From Gammaproteobacteria bacterium (GTDB taxonomy: Bacteria > Pseudomonadota > Gammaproteobacteria > Steroidobacterales > Steroidobacteraceae), in NCBI GenBank assembly GCA_028293725.1, contig JAQGOE010000077.1:1-28887 (forward strand): 28,887 nt of DNA, in the 5' to 3' direction. The notes beneath the pieces were generated by a model. That model had not been told where the DNA came from. It did no database searches and saw only the letters and a program-made list of their open reading frames with translations. Shown here piece by piece: positions 8,413 through 16,198 of this stretch. The position numbers were made by a program, and so were the translations under genes. The first letter of the stretch is position 1, and every line of letters starts with the position of its first letter.

Positions 8413-8437
8413 CGGGCGCAAGGGGGGCTTCCGGCGG

Positions 8438-9034
8438 TTACCTGGCGTTGAAGCCAGGTATGTTTTTGGCCAGTTTGCTTTGGGCCAATGACACGCCCGC
8501 GCGCACGGCTGTCTGGAAATCGGAGTGCACGGTTTCAACAGCGATGTTACGGCGAAAGAAATCGGCCCAGATGAATTCAGCGAACGCGGTAGGCGTCTTT
8601 TCGTAGCCTCCTTCATCGCGGACGTACCCCGCAAGAGAGCGGTATACGTCGTCGACCAGTTTCGCGAGGCTGTCGGGAATCCTTTCGTAGTAGTGACGCA
8701 CGCCGTTCTCGTCCAGGGGATGCACCCACTGGCTGTCGTTCATCTCCTTCCAGAACGACTCGATGCTGCACTTCGACAGGTCGGCCTCCACCTCGAAAAA
8801 TCCGGTTGGGACCGCCGCCTCCAGCGCCGCCCGTCCGAGATGATGGTGGTCGGTGATGTAGAGCGTCCCCTTCGGCCCGATCACAGCCGGCATGGGGTGC
8901 GCTTTCATGAAACTCTGCCGGTCCGACGCGCCCAGGGCTACCAGGTGCTTTCTTTTGTCCTGGACCACGATCAGACCCACGGTCAACTGGGTGGGGTGCA
9001 GATCCTTGAGGGAGGCTTCTTGAATCTTGGGCAT
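8438..9034 (-). CDS. Stand-alone ParB-like (ParBc_2) nuclease-family protein
   Basis: The 198-residue product resembles the 'putative ParB-like nuclease' family rather than chromosome-partitioning ParB. It starts MPKIQEASLKDLHPTQLTVG, the strand-helix opening of ParB/sulfiredoxin folds. It then shows MPAVIGPKGTLYITDHHHLG, where DHHH takes the place of the nucleotide-binding GxHR of ParB. A helical C-terminal half follows, with FAEFIWADFFRR. No helix-turn-helix DNA-binding part is present. The ATG at 9034 was chosen for the AGAGGA six bases upstream. A TTG further up would add eight residues without support. No signal peptide is seen. The biochemical role of this family is not settled; it could be an ATP/CTP-binding or nuclease-like enzyme. 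Confidence 0.8.
   Translation of the reverse strand: MPKIQEASLKDLHPTQLTVGLIVVQDKRKHLVALGASDRQSFMKAHPMPAVIGPKGTLYITDHHHLGRAALEAAVPTGFFEVEADLSKCSIESFWKEMNDSQWVHPLDENGVRHYYERIPDSLAKLVDDVYRSLAGYVRDEGGYEKTPTAFAEFIWADFFRRNIAVETVHSDFQTAVRAGVSLAQSKLAKNIPGFNAR
8439..8467 (+). terminator. Intrinsic terminator of the 7939-8412 gene, inside the 3' end of the opposite gene
   Basis: A perfect 8-bp inverted repeat TACCTGGC-GTTGAA-GCCAGGTA (8439-8460) is followed by TGTTTTT on the plus strand. It overlaps the last codons and the TAA stop of the convergent ParB-like gene. Confidence 0.6.
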
Positions 9035-9072
9035 CGATTGTTCCTCTGGCGCGTGCACTGAACTGCCGAAGG

Positions 9073-9104
9073 AAAAAGGGGAGCGGATGGTTCCGCCCCC
9101 CTTT
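9073..9104 (-). terminator. Strong intrinsic terminator of the EF-G gene
   Basis: Read on the minus strand, a 13-bp stem (AAAGGGGGGCGGA / TCCGCTCCCCTTT, one G-T pair) closes an ACCA loop and runs into TTTTT. It begins eight bases after the EF-G stop codon. Confidence 0.85.
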
Positions 9105-9111
9105 GGGAGGA

Positions 9112-11268
9112 TCAGGCGTTGGCCGCGGCCTTCGCCTTGGCGACCTCGGCGATGACCTCATCGGCCACCATCTTCGGTACCGGCTCGTAGTGCGAGAACT
9201 CCATCGTGTACGACGCGCGGCCGCTCGTCATACCGCGCAGCTGCCCGATGTAGCCGAACATTTCCGACAGCGGCACGGTGGCCACCACGGCGATGTTGGC
9301 TCCGCGCTCCAACTGCTCCTGGATCATGCCGCGGCGACGGTTGATGTCGCCGATGACGTCACCGAGATGGTCTCCCGGGGTCACCGTCTCGACCTTCATC
9401 ACCGGCTCGAGCAGGATGGGCGCAGCTTTGCGGATGCCTTCGCGGAAGGCCGCTTTGGCCGCGATCTCGAAGGTCAGCGCGTTCGAGTCGACGTCGTGGT
9501 AGCTGCCGTCCGTGAGCGTCGCCCTGAAGTCCACCGTCGGATAGTGGGCGAGCACACCGTCTTCCTTCTGGATGCGTAGGCCTTTCTCCACCGCCGGAAC
9601 AAACTCGCGCGGTACGGAACCGCCGGTGGTCTCGTCCTCGAACTCGAAGCCGGCGCTGCGCGGGAGCGGCTCGAAGGTAATCCACACTTCCGCGAACTGG
9701 CCCGAGCCGCCGGTCTGCTTCTTGTGGATGTACTGCTCTTCGATCTTCTTCGTGATGGTCTCGCGATACGCCACCTGCGGCTCGCCCATGGTGCCTTCCA
9801 CACCGAACTCGGTGCGCATGCGGTCCAGGGTAACCTCGAGATGCAACTCGCCCATGCCGCGCAGAATGGTCTGGCCGGTTTCACGGTCGGTTTCCAGGTG
9901 CAACGAGGGATCGGCGCGCACCATCTTGCCGAGCGCGGCGCTGAACTTCTCCTGCTCGGTTTTGAGCTTCGATTTTACCGACACGCTGATGACGGGGTCG
10001 GGGAAGCGCATGCGCTCGAGCACTACCGGGTTAGCGGCGTCACAAAGCGTATCCCCGGTCTCGGTATCCGCCAGGGACACGAGGGCGATGATGTCACCCG
10101 CGCGGGCTTCTTCGATGGGGTTAGCTTCTTTCGCGAACATTTCGACCATGCGGCCGATCTTCTCGCGCTTACCGCGTGTGGAGTTTTGTATCGACGCGCC
10201 CTTGGTCAACACCCCCGAATACACACGGATGAAGGTGAGTGCGCCGTAGTTGTCGTTGATGACTTTGAACGCCAACGCCGAGAACGGCTCGTCGTCGGTG
10301 GATTTGCGCTCGCCGACGACCTCGCCGTCGGCGTCGACGGTCTTGATGGCCTCGACGTCGGTCGGAGCAGGGAGGTAATCGACAACGGCGTCGAGAACCT
10401 GTTGCACGCCCTTGTTCTTGTAAGACGAGCCGCACAGGACCAGGGTGAAAGCGGAATTTACGGTGCCCTTGCGGAGGCAAGCGCGCAGAACTTCGGCTGA
10501 CGGGGCTTTGCCATCTTCCAAGTAGGTTTCCATGGCCGCGTCATCCTGCTCGAGGCAGGTGTCGATCAGCTCGGTGCGGTACTTCTCGACATCGGCCAGG
10601 ATCTTGCGGTCGGCCGGCACCGTGATGCCGAGCTTGTCCGCGAGATCGGGCGTGACGTCGAGGCTCTGCCACTCGGCATCCTTGTCGTCCGAATCCCACA
10701 CGAGCGCCTTCATGGTGACCAGGTCGACCATGCCCTTGAAGTTGTCTTCCGAGCCGATCGGGAGCTGGATCGGCAGCGGGCGGGCGCCGAGACGCTTCTT
10801 GATCATGTCCACACAGCGCAGGAAGTTCGCGCCGCTGCGGTCCATCTTGTTCACGTAACAAATGCGCGGCACGTTGTAGTTGTCGGCGAGGCGCCAGTTG
10901 GTCTCCGACTGCGGCTCGACACCGGCTACACCGTCGAACACGACCACGGCACCGTCGAGCACGCGCAGCGAGCGGTTGACTTCGATGGTGAAGTCAACGT
11001 GGCCCGGGGTGTCGATGAGATTGATCTTCTTGTCGCGCCAGAATGCGGACACCGCGGCGCTCTGAATCGTAATGCCACGCTTCTGCTCCTGCTCGAGGTA
11101 GTCAGTGGTGGTGGACGTCTTCAGGTCCTTGGTGTCATGAATGTCGATGATGGTGTGCTTGCGCCCCGTGTAATAGAGGATCCGCTCGGTCGTCGTCGTC
11201 TTGCCGGCGTCGACGTGGGCGATAATCCCGATATTGCGGATGTCAGCGAGAGCAGTTGTGCGGGGCAT
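9112..11268 (-). CDS. fusA: Elongation factor G paralog
   Basis: The 718-residue product is a translational GTPase of the EF-G family, which drives ribosomal translocation (or recycling, in some paralogs). The G motifs are [11 protein letters not shown] (17-27), RGITI (64-68), DTPGH (86-90) and NKMD (140-143). The later domains hold GMGELHLEV and the domain IV region [15 protein letters not shown]. The C-terminus contains RRRGMIQEQ and [29 protein letters not shown]. Compared with E. coli EF-G, the segment between YTG and RGITI is five residues longer and reads [20 protein letters not shown]. The gene stands alone, with no S12, S7 or EF-Tu neighbours, so this is probably a second EF-G copy. 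The leader holds TAAAAT (11328-11333, minus strand) with GC-rich DNA after it, but no good -35. The symbol names the family, not proof of the primary copy. Confidence 0.95.
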   Translation of the reverse strand: MPRTTALADIRNIGIIAHVDAGKTTTTERILYYTGRKHTIIDIHDTKDLKTSTTTDYLEQEQKRGITIQSAAVSAFWRDKKINLIDTPGHVDFTIEVNRSLRVLDGAVVVFDGVAGVEPQSETNWRLADNYNVPRICYVNKMDRSGANFLRCVDMIKKRLGARPLPIQLPIGSEDNFKGMVDLVTMKALVWDSDDKDAEWQSLDVTPDLADKLGITVPADRKILADVEKYRTELIDTCLEQDDAAMETYLEDGKAPSAEVLRACLRKGTVNSAFTLVLCGSSYKNKGVQQVLDAVVDYLPAPTDVEAIKTVDADGEVVGERKSTDDEPFSALAFKVINDNYGALTFIRVYSGVLTKGASIQNSTRGKREKIGRMVEMFAKEANPIEEARAGDIIALVSLADTETGDTLCDAANPVVLERMRFPDPVISVSVKSKLKTEQEKFSAALGKMVRADPSLHLETDRETGQTILRGMGELHLEVTLDRMRTEFGVEGTMGEPQVAYRETITKKIEEQYIHKKQTGGSGQFAEVWITFEPLPRSAGFEFEDETTGGSVPREFVPAVEKGLRIQKEDGVLAHYPTVDFRATLTDGSYHDVDSNALTFEIAAKAAFREGIRKAAPILLEPVMKVETVTPGDHLGDVIGDINRRRGMIQEQLERGANIAVVATVPLSEMFGYIGQLRGMTSGRASYTMEFSHYEPVPKMVADEVIAEVAKAKAAANA

Positions 11269-11552
11269 AGCAAAGTTTCCGTGACTAGGTTCGTAGGTCA
11301 GATTGAGTGGGGGGCAAAGAGCCCGGCATTTTAGCCGAACTCATTCTCCCGAACGAGAGACAATCCTCAACGAATTCGAGTACTTAGACGATGGCGGGGC
11401 GCTGCGGCCCCGGATGCGCCGCCAGACGGGGGCTTGGCAGGGGGAAAATCCCTGGCAAAACGCACCCGGCAGAGGAATCCGCGGTACCGGCTAAGATCGC
11501 TCGGTACCGGGTTATCGAGGCGAGAGACCCAAGATTCAATAGTGTGCGTGAA

Positions 11553-11825
11553 TCACTCGGCGGTGGCCGGATCGATGGTGCCGAATACCTGGGAAATCTT
11601 GTTGGCGGGAAAGCCTCCCAGTTCCGCGTGGCGCCGGACCAGCGATTCGTCCGTAGCGTGGTAGATGCAATAAACCTTGTCGCCAGTGACGTAGCTATGG
11701 ACCCACTGCACGCTGGGACCCATGCTGCTCAACACTCCACACGATTTTCTCGAAATGGTCTTCAGCTCGGCGGCCGTCAATTTACCGGCCCCGGGGATTT
11801 CGCGCTCAATTACGAACTTCGGCAT
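11553..11825 (-). CDS. DUF4242 (SCO4226-like) small protein
   Basis: The 90-residue product begins MPKFVIEREIPGAG and continues with ISRKSCGVL, VQWVHSYVTGDKVYCIYHA and GGFPANKIS. These are typical of the DUF4242 family, ferredoxin-like proteins related to a nickel-binding Streptomyces protein. His, Cys and Tyr residues around WVHSYV and YCIYHA are the likely metal or ligand site. AGGAGA lies 6-8 bases upstream of the ATG. No signal peptide is seen. It lies between the EF-G gene and a UrcA gene, all on the minus strand but separated by 160-280 bases, so it is probably transcribed alone. The palindrome at 11931-11972 is about 110 bases upstream and could be its operator. The in vivo function is unknown. 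Confidence 0.85.
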   Translation of the reverse strand: MPKFVIEREIPGAGKLTAAELKTISRKSCGVLSSMGPSVQWVHSYVTGDKVYCIYHATDESLVRRHAELGGFPANKISQVFGTIDPATAE

Positions 11826-11930
11826 GGTGGTCTCCTGTTACGCACGTAGGGAACGAGTTTCCCGTGCGGCTCAGCCAGCGTCTTGAAAATGGAATGAAAT
11901 TCTTCTGAAAGGGCGGCCCGGCTGGCACTG

Positions 11931-11972
11931 GCGCCCCTATCGGTTACAATTGGTAACCGATAGGTGGGGCGC
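11931..11972. promoter_or_regulatory. Long interrupted palindrome between the UrcA and DUF4242 genes
   Basis: CTATCGGTTAC-AATTG-GTAACCGATAG (11937-11963) is a perfect 11-bp dyad. It is flanked by GCGCCC / GGGCGC (11931-11936 and 11967-11972) with a three-base bulge, giving a 17-bp stem. No T-run follows on either strand. It could be an operator for a dimeric repressor acting on the DUF4242 gene, or a stabilising 3' hairpin for the UrcA mRNA, whose stop is 14 bases away. Confidence 0.6.
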
Positions 11973-11985
11973 CGCGCCTCACGGG

Positions 11986-12345
11986 TCAATTGTTGCGGGC
12001 GAACTTGCCCTTGATCGGCATATCGGCGGGGACGACCCCTCGAGCTACCGCATACTCGGTCACTGCAGCGCGATTGATTCGCGCGACCGCGACGCTGACA
12101 GCGCCGTGCACGCAGGCCTTATAACGCCCGAGATATACCAGCGAGCGGCTCGTCCCGAGGTCGTTGCAGACGAATGCGGCGGCGGCTCCGATCCGCTTAT
12201 AAAGGGTCGCCACGCCGGGCGTGCTGTTGATGTCGAGATCCTCGAAATGCACTGTGACGGAGGGCGGCTCGAGGATCGTGTCCGCCCATACGGACGTGCC
12301 GAGGCCGCAAGCGGCAATGGCGGCGAGTGTGGTCAGGTTCTTCAT
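11986..12345 (-). CDS. UrcA-family exported protein
   Basis: The 119-residue product has a clear signal peptide (MKNLTTLAAIAACGLGTSVWA, cleavage near residue 21). The conserved UrcA pattern follows: VTVHFEDLDINSTPGVATLY, then RIGAAAAFVC and, later, YKACVHGAVSVAVARIN. Two cysteines in the mature part probably form a disulfide in the periplasm. UrcA proteins are common in Steroidobacter, Caulobacter and sphingomonads, often as several copies; their role is unknown. I chose the ATG at 12345 because it precedes the signal peptide and has GGGAGA upstream; a longer frame toward 12549 has no such support. It is divergent from the winged-helix/NTPase regulator, with 206 bases between the two starts, so control by that regulator is possible but unproven. 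Confidence 0.85.
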   Translation of the reverse strand: MKNLTTLAAIAACGLGTSVWADTILEPPSVTVHFEDLDINSTPGVATLYKRIGAAAAFVCNDLGTSRSLVYLGRYKACVHGAVSVAVARINRAAVTEYAVARGVVPADMPIKGKFARNN

Positions 12346-12551
12346 GTCAGTCTCCCAGGAGGTTGGCAACTCGTGTTTGGATGTTGATTCGAATAATGAT
12401 CCGTCGAGGTGTAAGATCGCGCGCCCGCCCTGTTGGGTCTTGAACCCCGCGTGAATTGCGCCTGAAACGTCGCTGCAGCGGCGCCCAAGCCGCCCGGGGG
12501 CGGTGAAAATCAAATAAAGCGCTTCATGGACGCGCGCAGCGGAGGGCATGC

Positions 12552-15170
12552 GTGGACTCGATACGCGTCGGGGATTTCGAGCTCTTTCCGTCGGAACGGG
12601 TGCTTGCGAGCGCAGGCAGGCCCGTCGAGCTCGGCGCGCGCGCGTTCGATATGCTGCTCGTGCTGGTGGAAAATCCCGGCCGCCTGGTCACCAAGGCCAC
12701 ACTGCTGGATCGTGTTTGGCCCAAGGTCATTGTCGATGAGAATAACCTGCCGGCGCAGATCGCCAGCCTCAGGCGGGTGCTGGGCGCGGAGGCGATCCGA
12801 ACCGTTCCCGGCTTCGGCTATCGGTTGGAGTTGCAGGTCTCGCGTGCGCAGTCGGGCGATACGCTAGCGGCTGCTTCCGACGCTACGACGGTACCCGGGG
12901 CGACGCCAACATCAGCGCCCGTGCCGGAACACGTATCCGTATCAACAGCGCCGTTTGTTGCGGCGGACGACCCACGGGAACGGGGGCCGCGACTCTCCGT
13001 CCCACGGCGCACCTGGCCTAACCGCCTCGGGCCTCTCGTTGGTCGTGACGACGAGGTCCGGGACGTGCAGGTTGCGCTCGGTCGCTCGTGTCTCGTAACC
13101 GTCGTCGGGGTCGCGGGTGTTGGGAAAACCCGGCTTGCGCAGGAGATACTCGCGCGCGCGGCTGAGAAACCCGACGCCGCGGTTGCCTGGATTTCGCTCG
13201 GGCCGATCCGCGAACCGCAACACATCCCTTCCGCCATTGCCATAGGACTCGGACTTTCACTCCCTGACGGCGTCGATGGGTTTACAGCGCTGTCCCAGGC
13301 ACTGGAGCACGTTCCGGTGCTGTTGATTCTCGACTGCGCTGAGCACCTGATCGATGCCCTCGCCACTCCGCTGGCGGATCTGATATCCCAGACACAAAGC
13401 GTGCGAGCGCTGGTTACGAGCCAGGCGCCGCTCGGAATCGCCGGAGAGATCGTTTACCGCCTCGCCGTGCTCCCGGTACCCGATCGGTGCGCTCCGCAAG
13501 AAGAAGCCGCTCGCTACGCGGCTGTTGAGTTGTTCGCGCAACGCGCCGGAGCCGCTGACCGGACGTTCGAGCTGTGCGCCACCAACACGCCGCTGGTTGC
13601 GGAGATCTGCCGGCGGCTCGATGGCATTCCACTGGCACTCGAACTGGCCGCCGCTCGAGTGCCGGCGCTGGGATTGGCCGCGCTGCTCGAGCGGTTGGAC
13701 GATCGATTCCGAATTCTGAAGCTCGCAGGCCGGGCGGCCGAGCCCCGCCACAACACATTGCACGCGGCGTTCGACTGGAGCTACAGCTTGCTGCCCGCTG
13801 CGGAGCAACGGATATTCAACCTACTCGGCACCTTCACGGGAAGTTTCTCATTGAAGGCGGCCGTGACGTGTGTTGTCGACGAAGCGACCGATGCCAGTGA
13901 AGCGGTCGATCTCATAAGCCGTCTCGTCGATCGCTCGCTCGTGACCGTCCTCGCGGCCGATCCACCGCGCTACACGTTGCTCGAGACGGCACGACACTAC
14001 GCGCTCGGCAGGCTCACCGCCGATGGTGAGCTGCAGGCCGCTCGAGCGCGCATGGCGGCCGCGGTACTGGAGCTGATCGATCTGGCCTATGAGGAGTATT
14101 GGTCACTCGATGAGGCCATCTGGCTCAACCGTTATGAGCCCGATCTCGATAACGTTCGCACCGCCATCGACTGGGCTTTGGTTCACGATTCGGCGCTCGG
14201 GGTCGCGCTGTTTGGCTCGGCGTGGCCCTTGTTCGTGGAGACCGATCTATACGGCGAAGGCCGAACGCGTTACTCACAGGTGCTCGCGCTCCTGTCAGAT
14301 TCGTTACCGCGCATTCGCGTGGGGCGCTTCTGGGAGGCGATCGCCGCTTACGATTCCACGAGGCAATGTGATCGTGCGCGTTATGCGGCGGATCTCGCGG
14401 CTGCGAAGTACTCGGAGACGAGTCACATCCGCTCGCATTACTACGCCCTGATGCAGATCGCTTTCAGCTGGCGCGTCGATACGGCCGCGGCGCGGGCGGC
14501 GTTCGATGCGGCCCGGGTACTGGAGGACCCGGCATGGCCGGCGCGAGTGTTGACCCACGGCGCGATGACCGAAGGGGCGTTATTGATGAGCGCCGGGAAG
14601 TTGGTCGAGGCCAGGGCTGCCTATGAGCGGGCTGTGAGGCTGGCGCTCCAGACGAGTGAGCGGCAGGCGTTCGCGGCCAGTGTGAGCATGGTGGAACTCG
14701 ATATCGCCTGTGGTAACACCGCCGCCGCTTTGACGCTCGGCCGGCCGTTGGCATTGAGTCTGCGTCACCTGGGGCGTCGCGAAACCCGCTTCGAGTTGTT
14801 GGTACTCATTTTCAGCGCGATGCTCATTAACGGGGAAATCGCCGAGGCCCGTTCCACCGGCGCCGAGTTGTTCAGCCTTGCGCTGCGGATCGACACCAGC
14901 AGGCTCTACACCGCCCTCGATGCGATGGCGCTGCTTGCCTGCGAGGAGGGGCGTTACGACGCGGCAGCACGGATAGCGCTTTACGCCGACGTTACTCATG
15001 AGGTTCATGGACTGGTGCGGCGGCGTCCGGCAGAGGAGCGAATGCAAACCGCAGTGGTCACGGCGCTCAATGAGAACCTGGGATCGCAATGGCGGGCCAC
15101 CTTCGACGATTCGCGGTCGCTCGTCGACGAAGAGGCGGCCTGTTCGCTCGCGCTGGGGTTTTCCGCCTAA
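12552..15170 (+). CDS. Winged-helix / STAND-type NTPase transcriptional regulator
   Basis: The 872-residue product joins an OmpR/CadC-type winged helix (residues 1-94, with GARAFDMLLVLVENPGRLVT and VPGFGYRLEL) through a Pro/Ala/Thr-rich linker (about 100-160) to a signal-transduction NTPase. The Walker A motif is GVAGVGKT (186-193), the Walker B is VLLILDCAEHL (256-266), and the helical region LCRRLDGIPLALELAA-type (here ICRRLDGIPLALELAAARV) follows, as in NB-ARC/AfsR-like proteins. The C-terminal third is helical and TPR-like. There is no membrane segment, so it is a cytosolic sensor-regulator. The start is GTG at 12552 with GGAGGG five bases before it. Upstream lies a divergent UrcA gene, and the palindrome CGCTGCAGCG sits at 12471-12480. 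The inducer is unknown. Confidence 0.9.
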   Translation: MDSIRVGDFELFPSERVLASAGRPVELGARAFDMLLVLVENPGRLVTKATLLDRVWPKVIVDENNLPAQIASLRRVLGAEAIRTVPGFGYRLELQVSRAQSGDTLAAASDATTVPGATPTSAPVPEHVSVSTAPFVAADDPRERGPRLSVPRRTWPNRLGPLVGRDDEVRDVQVALGRSCLVTVVGVAGVGKTRLAQEILARAAEKPDAAVAWISLGPIREPQHIPSAIAIGLGLSLPDGVDGFTALSQALEHVPVLLILDCAEHLIDALATPLADLISQTQSVRALVTSQAPLGIAGEIVYRLAVLPVPDRCAPQEEAARYAAVELFAQRAGAADRTFELCATNTPLVAEICRRLDGIPLALELAAARVPALGLAALLERLDDRFRILKLAGRAAEPRHNTLHAAFDWSYSLLPAAEQRIFNLLGTFTGSFSLKAAVTCVVDEATDASEAVDLISRLVDRSLVTVLAADPPRYTLLETARHYALGRLTADGELQAARARMAAAVLELIDLAYEEYWSLDEAIWLNRYEPDLDNVRTAIDWALVHDSALGVALFGSAWPLFVETDLYGEGRTRYSQVLALLSDSLPRIRVGRFWEAIAAYDSTRQCDRARYAADLAAAKYSETSHIRSHYYALMQIAFSWRVDTAAARAAFDAARVLEDPAWPARVLTHGAMTEGALLMSAGKLVEARAAYERAVRLALQTSERQAFAASVSMVELDIACGNTAAALTLGRPLALSLRHLGRRETRFELLVLIFSAMLINGEIAEARSTGAELFSLALRIDTSRLYTALDAMALLACEEGRYDAAARIALYADVTHEVHGLVRRRPAEERMQTAVVTALNENLGSQWRATFDDSRSLVDEEAACSLALGFSA

Positions 15171-15288
15171 CGGCCCTCGACTCGACTATGCAGCGAAAAC
15201 CGAATAACCCATCCACATTTTGCACGGTTATCAAAGACTGCCCCGGGGACTAAGCTCTCGTGCGCTCGTTGGGCGAATGGAGAAAGTC

Positions 15289-16128
15289 ATGGCTGATCAG
15301 AAAGTCTGGTTCATTACTGGTGTAGCGCGCGGTTTCGGTAAGGTATTGACGGAGCACGCCCTTGCGGCCGGTGACATCGTCATTGGTACTACCCGTGACG
15401 GGAAGGCGTCGTTCAAAGGGGATACGCGCAATGTCCACCTCTTACCTCTGGAAATGACCGATCCGGCGGCAATTCGTGCCACCATCGCCAAGGCTCACGC
15501 TCTGCACGGCAGGCTCGACGTCGTGGTAAACAACGCGGGCTATGGGCTCCTCGGCTCTGTGGAGGAGGCGACGGAGGAGCAGGTTACTCACCTTTTCGAA
15601 GTCAACTTCCACGGGACGCGGCGTGTAGTGCAGGCGGTGTTACCTTTCCTGCGCCGGCAGCGCTCCGGACACATTCTCAACATCACCTCCATAGCGGGCC
15701 TCGCGCCCGGCGCCGGCTCGGGTTTCTATGCCGCCTCGAAATTCGCGGTGGAGGGTTTCACGCAGAGCCTGGCGCAGGAAGTCGCGCCACTGGGCATCAA
15801 GGTCACGCTGGTGGAGCCGGGCGCCTTCCGAACGGATTTTCTCTCCGATCGTTCGATTCGTAACATCGCCCAGGAGATCGCGGACTACGCGCCGACGGCC
15901 GGAGCCGCTCAGGCTACTCTTGCGAAAATGGCCGGCCACCAGATCGGTGATCCGCTGAAGGGCGCTGCCGCCATATTCCAGATCGTGCGCGAGCCGAAGC
16001 CGCCTTTGCACCTGCTGCTCGGCTCGGATGCCTTACGGCGTACGCGGGACAAGCAGGCGCAGCTTTCGGGCGATCTGCAGCGCTGGGAGACGCTGACGCT
16101 GGGTACCGATTTTCCGACGGGGACCTGA
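15289..16128 (+). CDS. Short-chain dehydrogenase/reductase
   Basis: The 279-residue product is a classical SDR. It has the nucleotide-binding TGVARGFG (10-17), NNAGYG (81-86), the catalytic Ser in NITSIAG (near 134) and YAASK (Tyr147, Lys151). GTTRDG after the second strand suggests an NADP(H) preference. The start at 15289 was chosen over upstream in-frame codons because GGAGA lies six bases before it and the protein begins directly with the first strand (ADQKVWFITG). It resembles the broad group annotated as 'oxidoreductase, SDR family' in gammaproteobacteria. The substrate is unknown. The M20 peptidase gene follows 70 bases later on the same strand but may have its own control. Confidence 0.92.
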   Translation: MADQKVWFITGVARGFGKVLTEHALAAGDIVIGTTRDGKASFKGDTRNVHLLPLEMTDPAAIRATIAKAHALHGRLDVVVNNAGYGLLGSVEEATEEQVTHLFEVNFHGTRRVVQAVLPFLRRQRSGHILNITSIAGLAPGAGSGFYAASKFAVEGFTQSLAQEVAPLGIKVTLVEPGAFRTDFLSDRSIRNIAQEIADYAPTAGAAQATLAKMAGHQIGDPLKGAAAIFQIVREPKPPLHLLLGSDALRRTRDKQAQLSGDLQRWETLTLGTDFPTGT

Positions 16129-16177
16129 CGTCCGGCGCGTATCGACTTGAGGAACCGGGCGTTCCTGTGCACGCTAG

Positions 16178-16194
16178 GTCTCCCACAGGGAGAC
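16178..16194 (+). promoter_or_regulatory. Hairpin covering the ribosome-binding site of the M20 peptidase gene
   Basis: GTCTCCC-ACA-GGGAGAC is a perfect 7-bp inverted repeat. Its right arm contains GGGAGA, the only good ribosome-binding sequence before the ATG at 16199. Folding would hide the site, so translation may be gated or reduced. Confidence 0.5.
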
Positions 16195-16198
16195 AAGA

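Noticed and set aside
9724..10500. Open frame of 258 codons on the plus strand inside the EF-G gene
   Set aside because: Antisense to a strongly conserved gene; no recognisable motif.
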